Shown: in pieces, positions 1-8,320 of the stretch
How the letters are laid out: each line of letters begins with the position of its first letter
Numbering within the stretch: position 1 is the first letter of the stretch
From: Rhodospirillales bacterium
GTDB lineage: Bacteria; Pseudomonadota; Alphaproteobacteria; Reyranellales; Reyranellaceae
Length of the DNA stretch: 64,000 nt
NCBI GenBank assembly: GCA_016699855.1
Contig: CP064988.1
Span: 3,934,501-3,998,500, forward strand
Reading direction: 5' to 3'
The notes under the pieces: model-generated
Database searches by the model: none
The model's input: only the letters and a program-made list of their open reading frames with translations
Told to the model about the DNA's origin: nothing
Position numbers and translations under genes: made by a program

Positions 1-896
1 GTCGTCCGCCGCCGGAAATGCGCCGACAGGGCCGCGAACAGCGCCGGCCGGTTGGCGACGCGCTCCGGCAGGTCGGCGAAGCGGGGATCGCGCGACAGTT
101 CCGGCTCGCCCAGCAGATCGCACAGCGCGATCCACCTCTCGGGATGGTAGGCCGCGACCATGATCCAGCCGTCGGCCGTGGGATAGGCCTCGTTGGGCGA
201 GGCGTAGGGCGCGGCGCTGCCGGCGCGCTCCGGCGGCGTTCCGGACACGAGGTAGCCGACCATGGAGTGCTGCTGCAGCAGGATGGCGCTGCCGTACATG
301 CCGATGTCGAGCAGCTGGCCCTCGCCGGTGCGGTCGCGTTTGCGCAGCGCCGCCAGGACGGCCGTCGTCGCGAGGAACGCCGTCGTCATGTCGACCACCG
401 GCACGCTGACCTTGGTCGGGCCGGCGCCGGGCTCGCCGGTGACGCTCATCAGGCCGGACGCGCCCTGCACGATGCCGTCGACGCCGGGCTTGTCCTTCCA
501 CGGGCCGGTCTGGCCGTAGGCCGAGATCGCGATGTAGATCAGCCGCGGCTGCGTCGCCTTGAGCGACTCGTAGTCGAGCCCGAAGCGCCTCATCACGCCG
601 GGCCGGAAGCTCTCCAGCACGATGTCGGCCGTGGCGATCAGCTTGCGGGCGGTGGCGCGGCCCTCCGCGGTCTTGAGGTCGAGGACGACGCTGCGCTTGC
701 CGCGGTTGGACATGGTCGACGACGCGCTCTCGCCGTCGATGTAGGGCGGGCCCAGCCGGCGGCCGATGTCGCCGGCCGGCGACTCCAGCTTGATCACGTC
801 GGCGCCGAGATCGGCCAGCATGGCGCCGCACACCGGCCCGGCCGCGACCTGCGCGAAATCGATGACGCGGATGCCCGCGAGCGCGTCGTCCAGCAT
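1..896 (-). CDS. CaiB/BaiF family (family III) CoA transferase, C-terminus cut by window edge
   Basis: Family III CoA transferases move CoA between carboxylic acids through an aspartyl-CoA intermediate in the cytoplasm. The reading frame is open from an ATG at 896 to the window edge, so 298 residues are visible and the C-terminus is missing. The N-terminus reads GIRVIDFAQVAAGP then MLADLGADVIKLE, followed by RLGPPYIDGES and SNRGKRSVVLDLKT, the usual family order. An AGGAGGG ribosome site lies at 909-915. The gene is transcribed away from prfA, and its upstream gap holds a palindromic repeat. The substrate cannot be inferred. A second family member lies at 38245-39438. Confidence 0.9.
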   Translation of the reverse strand, partial: MLDDALAGIRVIDFAQVAAGPVCGAMLADLGADVIKLESPAGDIGRRLGPPYIDGESASSTMSNRGKRSVVLDLKTAEGRATARKLIATADIVLESFRPGVMRRFGLDYESLKATQPRLIYIAISAYGQTGPWKDKPGVDGIVQGASGLMSVTGEPGAGPTKVSVPVVDMTTAFLATTAVLAALRKRDRTGEGQLLDIGMYGSAILLQQHSMVGYLVSGTPPERAGSAAPYASPNEAYPTADGWIMVAAYHPERWIALCDLLGEPELSRDPRFADLPERVANRPALFAALSAHFRRRT

Positions 897-925
897 GGCG
901 TATGCGGTCCCTCCTGACGGGGAAG

Positions 926-1045
926 CCCTTCATCCGCCCTTCGGGCACCTTCTCCCCCGATGCCGGGGGAGAAGGGGACGGGAGCGGTCCTCTCCGTTTC
1001 CCCTCGAAGGAGGGGAGAAGGTGCCCCGGAGGGGCGGATGAGGGG
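926..1045. repeat. Intergenic palindromic repeat
   Basis: Two long arms face each other. The left arm contains tcatccgcccttcgggcacc followed by ttctcccc; the right arm contains ggggagaaggtgcccc followed by ggggcggatga. A smaller C-run/G-run hairpin is nested near 950-975. The element sits between the divergent CoA transferase and prfA. It looks like the dispersed palindromes common between alphaproteobacterial genes. It could fold as a transcriptional insulator, but no function is shown. Confidence 0.7.
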
Positions 1046-1150
1046 CCTCCGCCGACGTGGCGTCGATGAAAGCGGGGTCATTCTACGACGTCCCCGACGC
1101 CCGTCGCGGGCGATTTCGCGGCCGGGGCCGGATGCAGTATAAGCGCCGCC

Positions 1151-2227
1151 ATGTCCCTCGACGCCAAACTCGACCAGGTCGTCCACCGGCACGCCGAACT
1201 GCAGGCGATGCTGTCCTCCGGCGCGCTCGATTCCGCCAGGATCGGCCAGGTCTCCAAGGAGTTCTCCGATCTCGGCCCGCTGGTCGAGGCGGTCAACGCG
1301 CTGCGCCAGGCGCAGAAGGAGGCCGGCGACCTCGCCGCGATGATCGCCGATCCGGCCACCGACAAGGACATGAAGGCGATGGCGGAGGAGGAGTTCGCCG
1401 CGCTCAAGGAGCGCGTGCCGGCGCTCGACCGCCAGATCAAGATCATGCTGCTGCCCAAGGACGCGGCCGATTCGCGCAACGCCATCCTCGAGGTCCGCGC
1501 CGGCACCGGCGGCGACGAGGCGGCGCTGTTCGCCGCCGACCTCTTCCGCATGTACCAGCGCTACGCCGCCCTGCGCGGCTGGAAGTTCGAGGTCATGGAG
1601 GTGTCGGAGACCGGCATGGGCGGCTACCGCGACGCCACCGCCGAGGTCACCGGCACCGACGTCTTCGCGCGGCTGAAGTTCGAGTCCGGCGTGCACCGCG
1701 TGCAGCGCGTGCCGGCGACCGAGGCGCAGGGCCGCATCCACACCTCGGCGGCGACCGTGGCGGTGCTGCCCGAGGCCGAGGAGGTCGACATCAAGATCGA
1801 GGACAAGGACCTGCGCATCGACGTGTTCCGCTCCTCCGGCCCGGGCGGCCAGTCGGTCAACACCACCGACAGCGCCGTGCGCATCACGCACATCCCGACC
1901 GGCGTCGTGGTCAGCCAGCAGGACGAGAAGAGCCAGCACAAGAACAAGGCCAAGGCGATGAAGATCCTGCGCGCCCGCCTCTACGAGGCGCAGCGCCAGA
2001 AGCTGCACGACGAGCGCGCGGCGTCGCGCAAGGGCCAGATCGGCAGCGGCGACCGCAGCGAGCGCATCCGCACCTACAACTTCCCCCAGGGCCGCTGCAC
2101 CGACCACCGCATCAACCTGACGCTCTACGAGCTCGACAAGGTCATGGACGGCACCGCGCTGGACAAGGTCGTCGAGGCCCTGGTCGCCGACGACGAGGCG
2201 GCGCGGCTCAGCGAGGTCGAGGCATAA
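1151..2227 (+). CDS. prfA: Peptide chain release factor 1
   Basis: RF1 recognises UAA and UAG in the ribosomal A site and triggers peptidyl-tRNA hydrolysis. The 358-residue protein is the normal family length. It has the PCRF-type helical N-terminus, the domain that starts near RAGTGGDEAALFA, and the catalytic GGQ at about residues 232-234 within SSGPGGQSVNTTDSAVRI. A PxT-type tripeptide for stop-codon recognition is expected around residue 185 but was not assigned with certainty. No clear Shine-Dalgarno precedes the ATG; a TATAAG box at 1138-1143 is so close that a leaderless or very short-leader mRNA is possible. prmC, whose product methylates the GGQ glutamine, lies 2.2 kb downstream rather than adjacent. 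Confidence 0.97.
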   Translation: MSLDAKLDQVVHRHAELQAMLSSGALDSARIGQVSKEFSDLGPLVEAVNALRQAQKEAGDLAAMIADPATDKDMKAMAEEEFAALKERVPALDRQIKIMLLPKDAADSRNAILEVRAGTGGDEAALFAADLFRMYQRYAALRGWKFEVMEVSETGMGGYRDATAEVTGTDVFARLKFESGVHRVQRVPATEAQGRIHTSAATVAVLPEAEEVDIKIEDKDLRIDVFRSSGPGGQSVNTTDSAVRITHIPTGVVVSQQDEKSQHKNKAKAMKILRARLYEAQRQKLHDERAASRKGQIGSGDRSERIRTYNFPQGRCTDHRINLTLYELDKVMDGTALDKVVEALVADDEAARLSEVEA

Positions 2228-2285
2228 GCAAGGACGAGGCGGCGGACGATCTGCACGCCGCGCAGAAGGCTTCTCAAGGCTAGAG

Positions 2286-2313
2286 TTGATGTAAATGCAA
2301 CCATAGATATCTA
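2286..2313 (+). promoter_or_regulatory. Possible sigma-70-type promoter of the AT-rich hypothetical gene
   Basis: TTGATG at 2286-2291 is followed after 16 nt by TATCTA at 2308-2313. It lies in a markedly AT-rich leader upstream of the gene at 2405. The boxes match the generic -35/-10 pattern only moderately, and AT-rich DNA yields such matches by chance. Confidence 0.3.
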
Positions 2314-2404
2314 GAGCTTCTATTTCTTTCGAGGTTTTGCTTGTTGGACGACCAGTGGTGCTGTCAATCTGCGAACGCCCATGAACGTTTCGTTGGGGGA
2401 CGCC

Positions 2405-3007
2405 ATGCTGGGATGGTTGGTCAAGAAGGGACAAAATTCGCGCGTCTATATGTGTGTCAAAGAGGTGAAGTGGGAAGTTGAGGCTGCCGACGCAACGCGT
2501 CGCGCGTCGCTGCTCGCGCTCGCACAACTCTATCGCGTCGAGTTGTTCGATGAATACCCTGGGATCGCGTCGGCGATCGACAGGCCTCTCGACTTCGGGC
2601 GAGAGGACTTGATGCGGTTCTATGAAATGCTTGAAGACATTCGTAACGCTGCCAATTTGAATCTCGAGTCTACTCAAAAAACTTTTCGTCGGCTCGGTGG
2701 AGAGCTGCCGGACTTCGCAGTCAAACACGCCAAGCTCACGACGAGAGCGCTAGAGATCTGGATGTGCACTGTCGGCGCTGGGATTCAGCCTAGTCTGCGG
2801 GATGACGTACGAGCTATCTGGCGCGATCTCCAAGGCGCGTCGAAGGACATAACAAAGGGGATTGATCATCTGAGGGAGGTCGAGTCTAGGACGGCAGCGA
2901 CGACCGGCGGATCCGGACCAGCAATGTTCGCTGGAGTGGATACGGACCGATGGATTGAAGTTTCCAAGTACGTGCCTGCGGGGTTCAGCAAGGAGCTTCG
3001 TCTCTGA
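2405..3007 (+). CDS. Hypothetical protein in AT-rich DNA
   Basis: No family is recognised. The product is about 200 residues, soluble, and probably mostly helical, with no signal peptide or membrane segment. The ATG at 2405 is preferred because TTGGGGGA stands just ahead of it; the in-frame ATG at 2381 has no such site and would add eight residues. Base and codon use are visibly more AT-rich than in prfA or prmC, and an AT-rich leader precedes the gene, which suggests recent acquisition. It is one of three genes separating prfA from prmC. Coding potential is supported by an uninterrupted frame with no equally good competitor. Confidence 0.6.
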   Translation: MLGWLVKKGQNSRVYMCVKEVKWEVEAADATRRASLLALAQLYRVELFDEYPGIASAIDRPLDFGREDLMRFYEMLEDIRNAANLNLESTQKTFRRLGGELPDFAVKHAKLTTRALEIWMCTVGAGIQPSLRDDVRAIWRDLQGASKDITKGIDHLREVESRTAATTGGSGPAMFAGVDTDRWIEVSKYVPAGFSKELRL

Positions 3008-3044
3008 AACGATTTGCGGAGCACTCACAAATTGATAGGTGCGC

Positions 3045-3734
3045 CTACCGCGCCGCCGCCTCGAACGCCGCCACCATCTCCCGCATCCCGCGGCGTTTGG
3101 CGTGCTCCAGCGGCGTGACGCCGTCGCGGTCGGGGATGTCGCGGCGGGCGCCGGCCGCCAGCAGCGCGCGGGCGCAGGCGACGTGGCGCGGGCCGCCGTC
3201 GCCCAGCACGACCGCCTCCATCAACGCCGTCCAGCCGAGATTGTTGACGTGGTCGAGCGGCGCGCCGCCTTCGATCAACGCCCGCACCACCTCGTCGTGG
3301 CCGAGATGGGCGGCGGCGATCAACGCCGTGCCGTCGTAGGGGCTGGTGATCAGCCTGGCGTCGCCGCCCAGCGACAGCGCCAGCCGCACCATCGCGGCGT
3401 CGTCGCGGACGGCGGCTATCGTGACGACGTCATAGCGCCGGTTCTCCAGCGCCCGCAGATCGGCGCCGCCTTTGGCGAGGGCGCGCAATGCGTCGGGGGC
3501 CGCCGCGAACGCCGCGACATGCGCCGCCGTGCGGCCGGCGGCGTCGCGCGCCTCGGGATCGGTCTTGGCGGCCAGCAGCCGCGCGACCTCGGCGGCGTCG
3601 TTGCGCGCGGCGGCGGCGTGCAGCCCGGTGTAGGCGGCGGTCTCCGCCGCCGTCGGCGGCATCTGCGCGACGGCGGCGGCTGATGGTGCGCTGGCGGCGC
3701 ATAGGATGGCGAGCAGGTGTCGACGCGGCAGCAT
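3045..3734 (-). CDS. Exported ankyrin-repeat protein
   Basis: The 229-residue product begins with a basic, hydrophobic leader (MLPRRHLLAILCAAS...AVAQ) that looks like a Sec signal peptide. About five ankyrin units follow from residue 35 on, with turns such as GRTAAHVAAFAAAPDALR, DGTALIAAAHLGHDEVVRAL, GWTALMEAV and DGVTPLEHAKRRG. Ankyrin repeats bind other proteins, so a periplasmic binding or inhibitor role is plausible, but no partner is evident. It is transcribed divergently from the ATC-hydrolase-like gene, with an 82-nt gap. Confidence 0.85.
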   Translation of the reverse strand: MLPRRHLLAILCAASAPSAAAVAQMPPTAAETAAYTGLHAAAARNDAAEVARLLAAKTDPEARDAAGRTAAHVAAFAAAPDALRALAKGGADLRALENRRYDVVTIAAVRDDAAMVRLALSLGGDARLITSPYDGTALIAAAHLGHDEVVRALIEGGAPLDHVNNLGWTALMEAVVLGDGGPRHVACARALLAAGARRDIPDRDGVTPLEHAKRRGMREMVAAFEAAAR

Positions 3735-3816
3735 GGATTCCCCGGGCGGTCGTCCGGACGGTTGTCAGAACCGATCCTCCGATGCAGCCTTCACCGACGC
3801 AACCCGGAGACCGAAC

Positions 3817-4332
3817 ATGGCCGACACCGCCCCATCAGCCGCGCCTCCCGCGCCCCCGACCGACCTGACGATGGGCATCCTCGCGCGCCGCCGCATCGAG
3901 GCGGAGATCATCAAGCCGATCTACGAGGAGATGAAGACCGCGTTCGGCGTCGAGGCCGCCCGCGGCGTGATCGAGCGCGCGGTCAAGAAGGCGGCGCTGG
4001 AATCGGCCCGAGCCTTCGCCGCGACCGAGAAGGGCGGCACGTCGCTGCGCAGCTTCGCCGCGCTGCAGCCGCTGTGGCAGAAGGAGGACGCGCTGCGGCT
4101 CGACGTGCTGCGCTCGGACGACAAGGCGATGGACTACAACGTCACGCGCTGCCGCTACGCCGAGATGTACCACGCCATGGGGCTGGGCGAGATCGGCCAC
4201 CTGCTGTCGTGCAACCGCGACGCCACCTTCATCGAGGGCTACGACCCCTCGATCAAAATGGAGCGCACCCAGACCATCATGCAGGGCGCCTCGCATTGCG
4301 ACTTCCGCTACCGCGCCGCGCCGGCGAAATGA
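3817..4332 (+). CDS. L-2-amino-thiazoline-4-carboxylate hydrolase family protein
   Basis: The 171-residue protein ends in the conserved block of the ATC hydrolase family: YAEMYHAMGLGEIGHLLSC, DATFIEGYDPSIKMERT, then IMQGASHCDFRYR. Characterised members open the thiazoline ring during conversion of 2-amino-thiazoline-4-carboxylate to L-cysteine, but many homologues have no known substrate. The ATG at 3817 follows a GGAGA site at 3804-3808; frames opening farther upstream lack support. No other cysteine-biosynthetic gene is nearby, so the physiological role is open. Confidence 0.8.
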   Translation: MADTAPSAAPPAPPTDLTMGILARRRIEAEIIKPIYEEMKTAFGVEAARGVIERAVKKAALESARAFAATEKGGTSLRSFAALQPLWQKEDALRLDVLRSDDKAMDYNVTRCRYAEMYHAMGLGEIGHLLSCNRDATFIEGYDPSIKMERTQTIMQGASHCDFRYRAAPAK

Positions 4333-4424
4333 CCCGCCGCCGGCGCCGGCCGTTCCATCAGGCGAATCGGCGGCGCGGCGGGCCTTGTCAGACCGCCCGC
4401 GGCCGGCCAGCCTGATCCGGGGTG

Positions 4425-5300
4425 ATGGGGATTCCGGAGACGATGACCACGGCGGGGGAGTTGGTGCGGTCGGTGGCGCGGCGGCTGGAGGAGGCCGGCG
4501 TGGGCGACGGCCGTCTGGAGGCGCGGCTGCTGCTGGGCGACGCCGCCGGCTGGACGACGGAGCGCATCGTCGCCGATTCCGAGACGCCGCTCGACCCCGG
4601 GATCGTCGCCCGCGTCGAGCGGCTGGCGCAGCGCCGTGTCGAGCGCGAGCCGATGTCGCACATCCTGGGCCGGCGCGAGTTCTGGAGCCTCACGTTCAAG
4701 GTCTCGCCCGACGTGCTGACGCCCCGGCCCGACAGCGAGGCGCTGGTCGAGGCCGTGTTGAAGGCGCTGCCCGACCGCGGCGCCCGGCTACGCGTGCTCG
4801 ATCTTGGCGTCGGCTCCGGCTGCCTGCTGCTGTCGCTGCTGCACGAGCTGCCCAACGCCACCGGCGTGGGCATCGACCGCAGCGAGCGGGCGCTGGCGGT
4901 GGCGCGCGACAACGCCGCCGCGCTGGGGCTGGCGGATCGCGCCACGATGACGCCCGGCGACTGGGGCGAGGGCATCGCCGACGTGTTCGACGTCGTGGTG
5001 TCGAATCCGCCCTACATCCGCAGCGACGACATCGAGCTGCTCGATCCCGAGGTCTGCGACCACGAGCCGTGGCTGGCGCTGGACGGCGGACCGGACGGGC
5101 TGGACTGCTACCGCCGGCTCGCCGGCCAGCTCGGCTACCTGGTCCGCCCCGGCGGCTGGGTGGCGCTGGAGGTCGGCAAGGACCAGTGGGAGGCGGTCAC
5201 CCGCCTGGTGCGCCACGCCGGCTTCCGGGTCGAGGCGCCGATCCGCGATCTCGGCGGTGTCGACCGCGTGGTCCTCGGCCGCCGCCCGACCCCGGGGTGA
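4425..5300 (+). CDS. prmC: Peptide chain release factor N5-glutamine methyltransferase
   Basis: PrmC (HemK) methylates the glutamine of the GGQ motif in RF1 and RF2 using S-adenosylmethionine. The protein has the helical N-terminal domain (about residues 1-85), the SAM motif VLDLGVGSGCLLLSLL, and the class-defining NPPY at about residue 194. HILGRREFWSL and LTPRPDSEALVE are typical family blocks. Length, about 290 residues, is normal. The start is uncertain: GTG 4422, ATG 4425 and ATG 4443 are in frame and none has an ideal ribosome site. In many relatives prfA and prmC are adjacent; here three genes intervene. A DUF4167 gene follows. Confidence 0.95.
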   Translation: MGIPETMTTAGELVRSVARRLEEAGVGDGRLEARLLLGDAAGWTTERIVADSETPLDPGIVARVERLAQRRVEREPMSHILGRREFWSLTFKVSPDVLTPRPDSEALVEAVLKALPDRGARLRVLDLGVGSGCLLLSLLHELPNATGVGIDRSERALAVARDNAAALGLADRATMTPGDWGEGIADVFDVVVSNPPYIRSDDIELLDPEVCDHEPWLALDGGPDGLDCYRRLAGQLGYLVRPGGWVALEVGKDQWEAVTRLVRHAGFRVEAPIRDLGGVDRVVLGRRPTPG

Positions 5301-5377
5301 GAGGGTTTCGTCACGAAACTCCACCCCTTCTTGGCGCGCATGGGTCGGTTGTTTTGCACATTCCGGCGGAATACCGG

Positions 5378-5404
5378 TTGGCAAGGCGCCGGGGAGGCTA
5401 TACC
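5378..5404 (+). promoter_or_regulatory. Possible promoter of the DUF4167 gene
   Basis: TTGGCA at 5378-5383 and TATACC at 5399-5404 are separated by 15 nt, which is short. They lie in the 250-nt gap between prmC and the DUF4167 gene, which is otherwise empty. Support is by pattern only. Confidence 0.25.
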
Positions 5405-5552
5405 TTGATGACGTCCGACGAGGGCCTGAGCCGGTGAATTGGCCGGCATGAACTCGCACCTCCATTGATGTCCGTGACGGGGTCCACGCTAGGTGGACGA
5501 GGGGCAAGTCGGATCATAGACCACCCGTCGCGGCCGACCATCGGCAGAGTGA

Positions 5553-6704
5553 ATGCGTCCGAACAATCAGCGTCGCCACCAGCGTGGCCGCACCGGGAAA
5601 CCCAATAAGTTTCCCAGCCGCAACCAGAGTTACGACAGCAACGGACCCGACGTGCGGGTTCGCGGCACCGCGCACCAGATCTACGAGAAGTACCAGGCGC
5701 TGGCGCGCGAGGCGACCGCCTCGGGCGACCGGATCCAGGCGGAATCGTACTACCAGTACGCCGAGCACTACTACCGCATCATCGCGGCGCAGGGCGGCTT
5801 CGTGCAGCCGCGCTTCGGCCAGTCCTGGGAAGAGGGCGGCGACGGCGACGAGGGCGGTCCCGACGGCGGGCCCGGCGAGGGCGGCCAGAACGGGCAGGGC
5901 GGCTTCGATCCGACCGCCGAGCCGCAACCGACCGTCGAGTATCCGCGCCGCGGCGTCGATCCGCAGGGCGGCGAGGAATTCCAACGGCCGCGCGAAGGCT
6001 ATGCCGGTGGCGACGCCTATCGCGGGCGCGACGACAACCGCGGCGGCGAGGGGCGCAACGACGGCGGCCGCCATGACGGCAACCGCAACGACGGCAATCG
6101 CAACGACGGCAACCGCAACGACGGCAATCGTGGCGACGGCGGACGCCGGGACGACGGCCGCGACCGCGGCTACGACCAACGCCAGCGCGACGGGCGCCGC
6201 GACGATGGACGTCGTGACGACGGCCGCCGCGCCGAGGGTGGTGGCCGGCCGGAAGGCGACCGTGACGGCAACCGCGAGGAGTTCGCGGGCCGTGGCGGTG
6301 GACGCCGCGATTTCGTGACCCGCGCAGAGCAACGCCAGCAGGAGCGCCAGGCCTACGCGCCGGCCGGCAACGGTGTCGCCGACGCCCCGGTCCCGGCGGC
6401 AGCGCCCGCTCCGGTCGCGGGCGGCCCGGACGTGATCGACGGCGCACCGGTGGCGGCGCCCCCCGTGATCGGCGCGGCGCCGGTCGTCGGCGTGGCGCCG
6501 CCGGTCGATGGCGTCGAGGGCGACGGCCGCAATCCGCGCGACGGACGGCCGTTCCGGCCCCGGCACCCGCATTTCCGCCGCTTCCGCGGCGGCGCCCGCG
6601 GCGACCGCGATCCCGCACTCGAGGACCAGCCCGACATCTCCGCCGGGGCGGCGCCGGCCGCGGAGCCGACCGGCGGCACGGGCACCGGCGGCGCATCGGA
6701 CTAG
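5553..6704 (+). CDS. DUF4167 domain-containing, low-complexity RNA-binding-like protein
   Basis: Residues 1-75 form the DUF4167 domain (basic start MRPNNQRRHQRGRTG, then GTAHQIYEKYQALAREA and SYYQYAEHYYRI), which in alphaproteobacteria is typically encoded next to prmC, as here. The remaining 300 residues are low complexity: an Asp/Asn/Arg/Gly tract with NDGNR repeats and RRDDGR units, an Ala/Pro/Val linker, then an RPRHPHFRRF-type basic patch. RGG-like composition suggests nucleic-acid binding, but the family's biochemical role is not established. A strong hairpin terminator follows. No better start is available. Confidence 0.88.
   Translation: MRPNNQRRHQRGRTGKPNKFPSRNQSYDSNGPDVRVRGTAHQIYEKYQALAREATASGDRIQAESYYQYAEHYYRIIAAQGGFVQPRFGQSWEEGGDGDEGGPDGGPGEGGQNGQGGFDPTAEPQPTVEYPRRGVDPQGGEEFQRPREGYAGGDAYRGRDDNRGGEGRNDGGRHDGNRNDGNRNDGNRNDGNRGDGGRRDDGRDRGYDQRQRDGRRDDGRRDDGRRAEGGGRPEGDRDGNREEFAGRGGGRRDFVTRAEQRQQERQAYAPAGNGVADAPVPAAAPAPVAGGPDVIDGAPVAAPPVIGAAPVVGVAPPVDGVEGDGRNPRDGRPFRPRHPHFRRFRGGARGDRDPALEDQPDISAGAAPAAEPTGGTGTGGASD
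6072..6131 (+). repeat. Four tandem 15-nt repeats inside the DUF4167 gene
   Basis: Four copies of a 15-nt unit encode HDGNR once and NDGNR three times. Copies differ mainly at the Asn-Arg codons (aaccgc or aatcgc). The unit is a multiple of three, so copy-number change would keep the frame. A degenerate GDGGR copy follows. Confidence 0.85.
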
Positions 6705-6734
6705 CGCCACGACCGGAAGCTGAAATTCACGCGA

Positions 6735-6759
6735 CGGGCGATCGAGAGATCGCCCGTTT
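6735..6759 (+). terminator. Rho-independent terminator after the DUF4167 gene
   Basis: A perfect 9-bp stem (cgggcgatc / gatcgcccg) closes a GAGA tetraloop and is followed by TTT. It begins 30 nt after the DUF4167 stop codon. Confidence 0.75.
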
Positions 6760-6890
6760 CGCTTGCGCCGCCGGTGCGCGCCGATCGCGGCGTCGGTACC
6801 TGGATCGGGTTACAAGCCAGCTCGCGGGTTCAATCATCGCGGTGATCGCGACGTTCGTCGCGTAGCATTGGCCGCGAAGGAAACTTGGCG

Positions 6891-7242
6891 ATGCGTTGGA
6901 TCCGGATCCTTCCGCTCGTCGCGGCCGCCGTGGTCGTGACGCTTCCCGGCCAGGACGCGCGCGCAGGTCGAGACCTACTCGGGCAGCGGAAGGAACGACA
7001 GCTCGGGCAACAGCCCCCGCTTGACGGTCCAGCGCAACGGCGACGATCTCACCTTCACGATCACGTTCGCCCGCCTGATGACCTGCGAGCCGACCGAGCT
7101 GACGGCGCAGAAGACGTTCACGACCTATCGCGGCGGCCAGGACATGAACCGCCGTAGGCTGTCCGGCGACCTGACGTCGGCGTCGCTGGAACGGGCCGGC
7201 TCGGCCGGCGGTGTGAGCTACACGCTCCGAAAGTCCAAGTAG
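6891..7242 (+). CDS. Small secreted protein, frameshifted between signal peptide and mature part
   Basis: The ATG at 6891 opens a clear Sec signal peptide, MRWIRILPLVAAAVVVTLPG then QDARA. Just after a GCGCGCGC run at about 6956-6963, the sensible protein continues in another frame: QVETYSGSGRN, then LTVQRNGDDLTFTITFARL, ending SYTLRKSK at a stop at 7240-7242. Adding one GC pair to the run would give ...DARA-QVETY, an ideal signal-peptidase site. As written the gene is broken, either really or by a sequencing or assembly error. The mature domain is about 92 residues with no recognised family. Confidence 0.65.
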
Positions 7243-7258
7243 CCGCCGCGCGCTGCGC

Positions 7259-8278
7259 CTATCCGTCGACCATCACGGGATCGCCGTAGCCGATCTCGCC
7301 GCCGTCGATCACCTCGGCGTAGACGCCGGCCCGGGTCGCGCCGGTCCGTCGGTCCAGCGTCTCCAGCACCGGCAGGTCGCGGCCGCCGCCGGCGGGATCG
7401 GCGTCGATCGCGACGCAGCGCTCGATCGGCTCGACCACGCGCAACCGCGCGGCGCCGATCCGCAGCGTGCGGCCAGCCCAGCCGAGTTCCTGCCACGCCG
7501 GCACGCCGTCGAGCACGATGTTGGCGCGGAAGCGCATCGGATTCAGGCCACCGCCCCAGGCGCGGTCCTCCTCCGCGGGGTTGAGCCGTCCACCGGGCGC
7601 CGCGACCGGCGCCGTCAGTCCCATGGCGGCGGCGAGATCACGCACGGTGGCGAGGCCGACCAACGACACGAGCGGCGCCGGCAGGTCGGCGAGGTGCCCG
7701 TCCGGCGGCGCCTCGACGATCTGGATGGCGCGGTCCAGCGGGTCGTCGAACGCGTCGGACAGCGCGCGCGCCACGCGCAGACGCGCCGCCGACGAATCGA
7801 GCCGGTTCATCGTGCCGGCGACGACGGCCGCGCCACCGTCACCAGCGTATGTGATGGGGAACCGCGGCAGCCCGGCCTGGTTGGCCAGACTTAGGAACCG
7901 TCCACGCGGACGCCAGGCGTCGAGCGGGGGCGGCGCCGCAGGTAGGCGCATGAACCGCGGCAGCGGCGGCAAGGTGCGCGGCGCCTCGGTCTGCACGGTC
8001 TGGCCGGGTGCGCCGCGGACCGCCCGCCCGTCGGCGTCGAGCGCCACCATCCGTCCGCGGAACGGGCTGGCGCGCAGCCGCCGCGCCTGCATGACGTGCG
8101 CCAATTCGTCGGGGCTGAACGGGCCCTCCGCGAACGGCACCGACACTAGCGCCCAGCGCCGGTCGTTGGGCACGGGCCGACCGGCGGTCAGCGTCGCCCG
8201 CGGCAGCGGGTGCGGCGCCAGCCCCTTGATCGGGTAGGTGAAGACGCCGGCGATGGTGGTGATGGGTGGCGGGGTCAT
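7259..8278 (-). CDS. MOSC domain-containing protein with N-terminal MOSC beta-barrel
   Basis: The 339-residue protein has the YcbX-like arrangement. The N-terminal beta-barrel region begins with GVFTYPIKGLAPHPL and RRWALVSVPFA; the C-terminal MOSC domain contains GLNPMRFRANIVLDG, ERCVAIDADPAGG and a final GEIGYGDPV. The cysteine in ERCVAID matches the conserved MOSC cysteine expected to bind molybdenum cofactor or carry sulfur. Such proteins act in N-hydroxylated compound reduction or sulfur transfer; the substrate is not deducible. It stands upstream of, and in the same orientation as, no evident partner. Confidence 0.85.
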   Translation of the reverse strand: MTPPPITTIAGVFTYPIKGLAPHPLPRATLTAGRPVPNDRRWALVSVPFAEGPFSPDELAHVMQARRLRASPFRGRMVALDADGRAVRGAPGQTVQTEAPRTLPPLPRFMRLPAAPPPLDAWRPRGRFLSLANQAGLPRFPITYAGDGGAAVVAGTMNRLDSSAARLRVARALSDAFDDPLDRAIQIVEAPPDGHLADLPAPLVSLVGLATVRDLAAAMGLTAPVAAPGGRLNPAEEDRAWGGGLNPMRFRANIVLDGVPAWQELGWAGRTLRIGAARLRVVEPIERCVAIDADPAGGGRDLPVLETLDRRTGATRAGVYAEVIDGGEIGYGDPVMVDG

Positions 8279-8320
8279 GGTGCGGCGTGGCCTCGCGCGG
8301 GCGGGAACGGGGCGGCGATC

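Noticed and set aside
794..2728. 644-residue minus-strand frame across prfA
   Set aside because: Arg/Ala/Leu-rich shadow of prfA and the next gene in GC-rich DNA; no motifs, and prfA is unambiguous.
6072..6131. Short tandem repeats considered as a CRISPR array or recombination site
   Set aside because: The repeats are in frame, encode NDGNR units of a low-complexity protein, and have no spacers.
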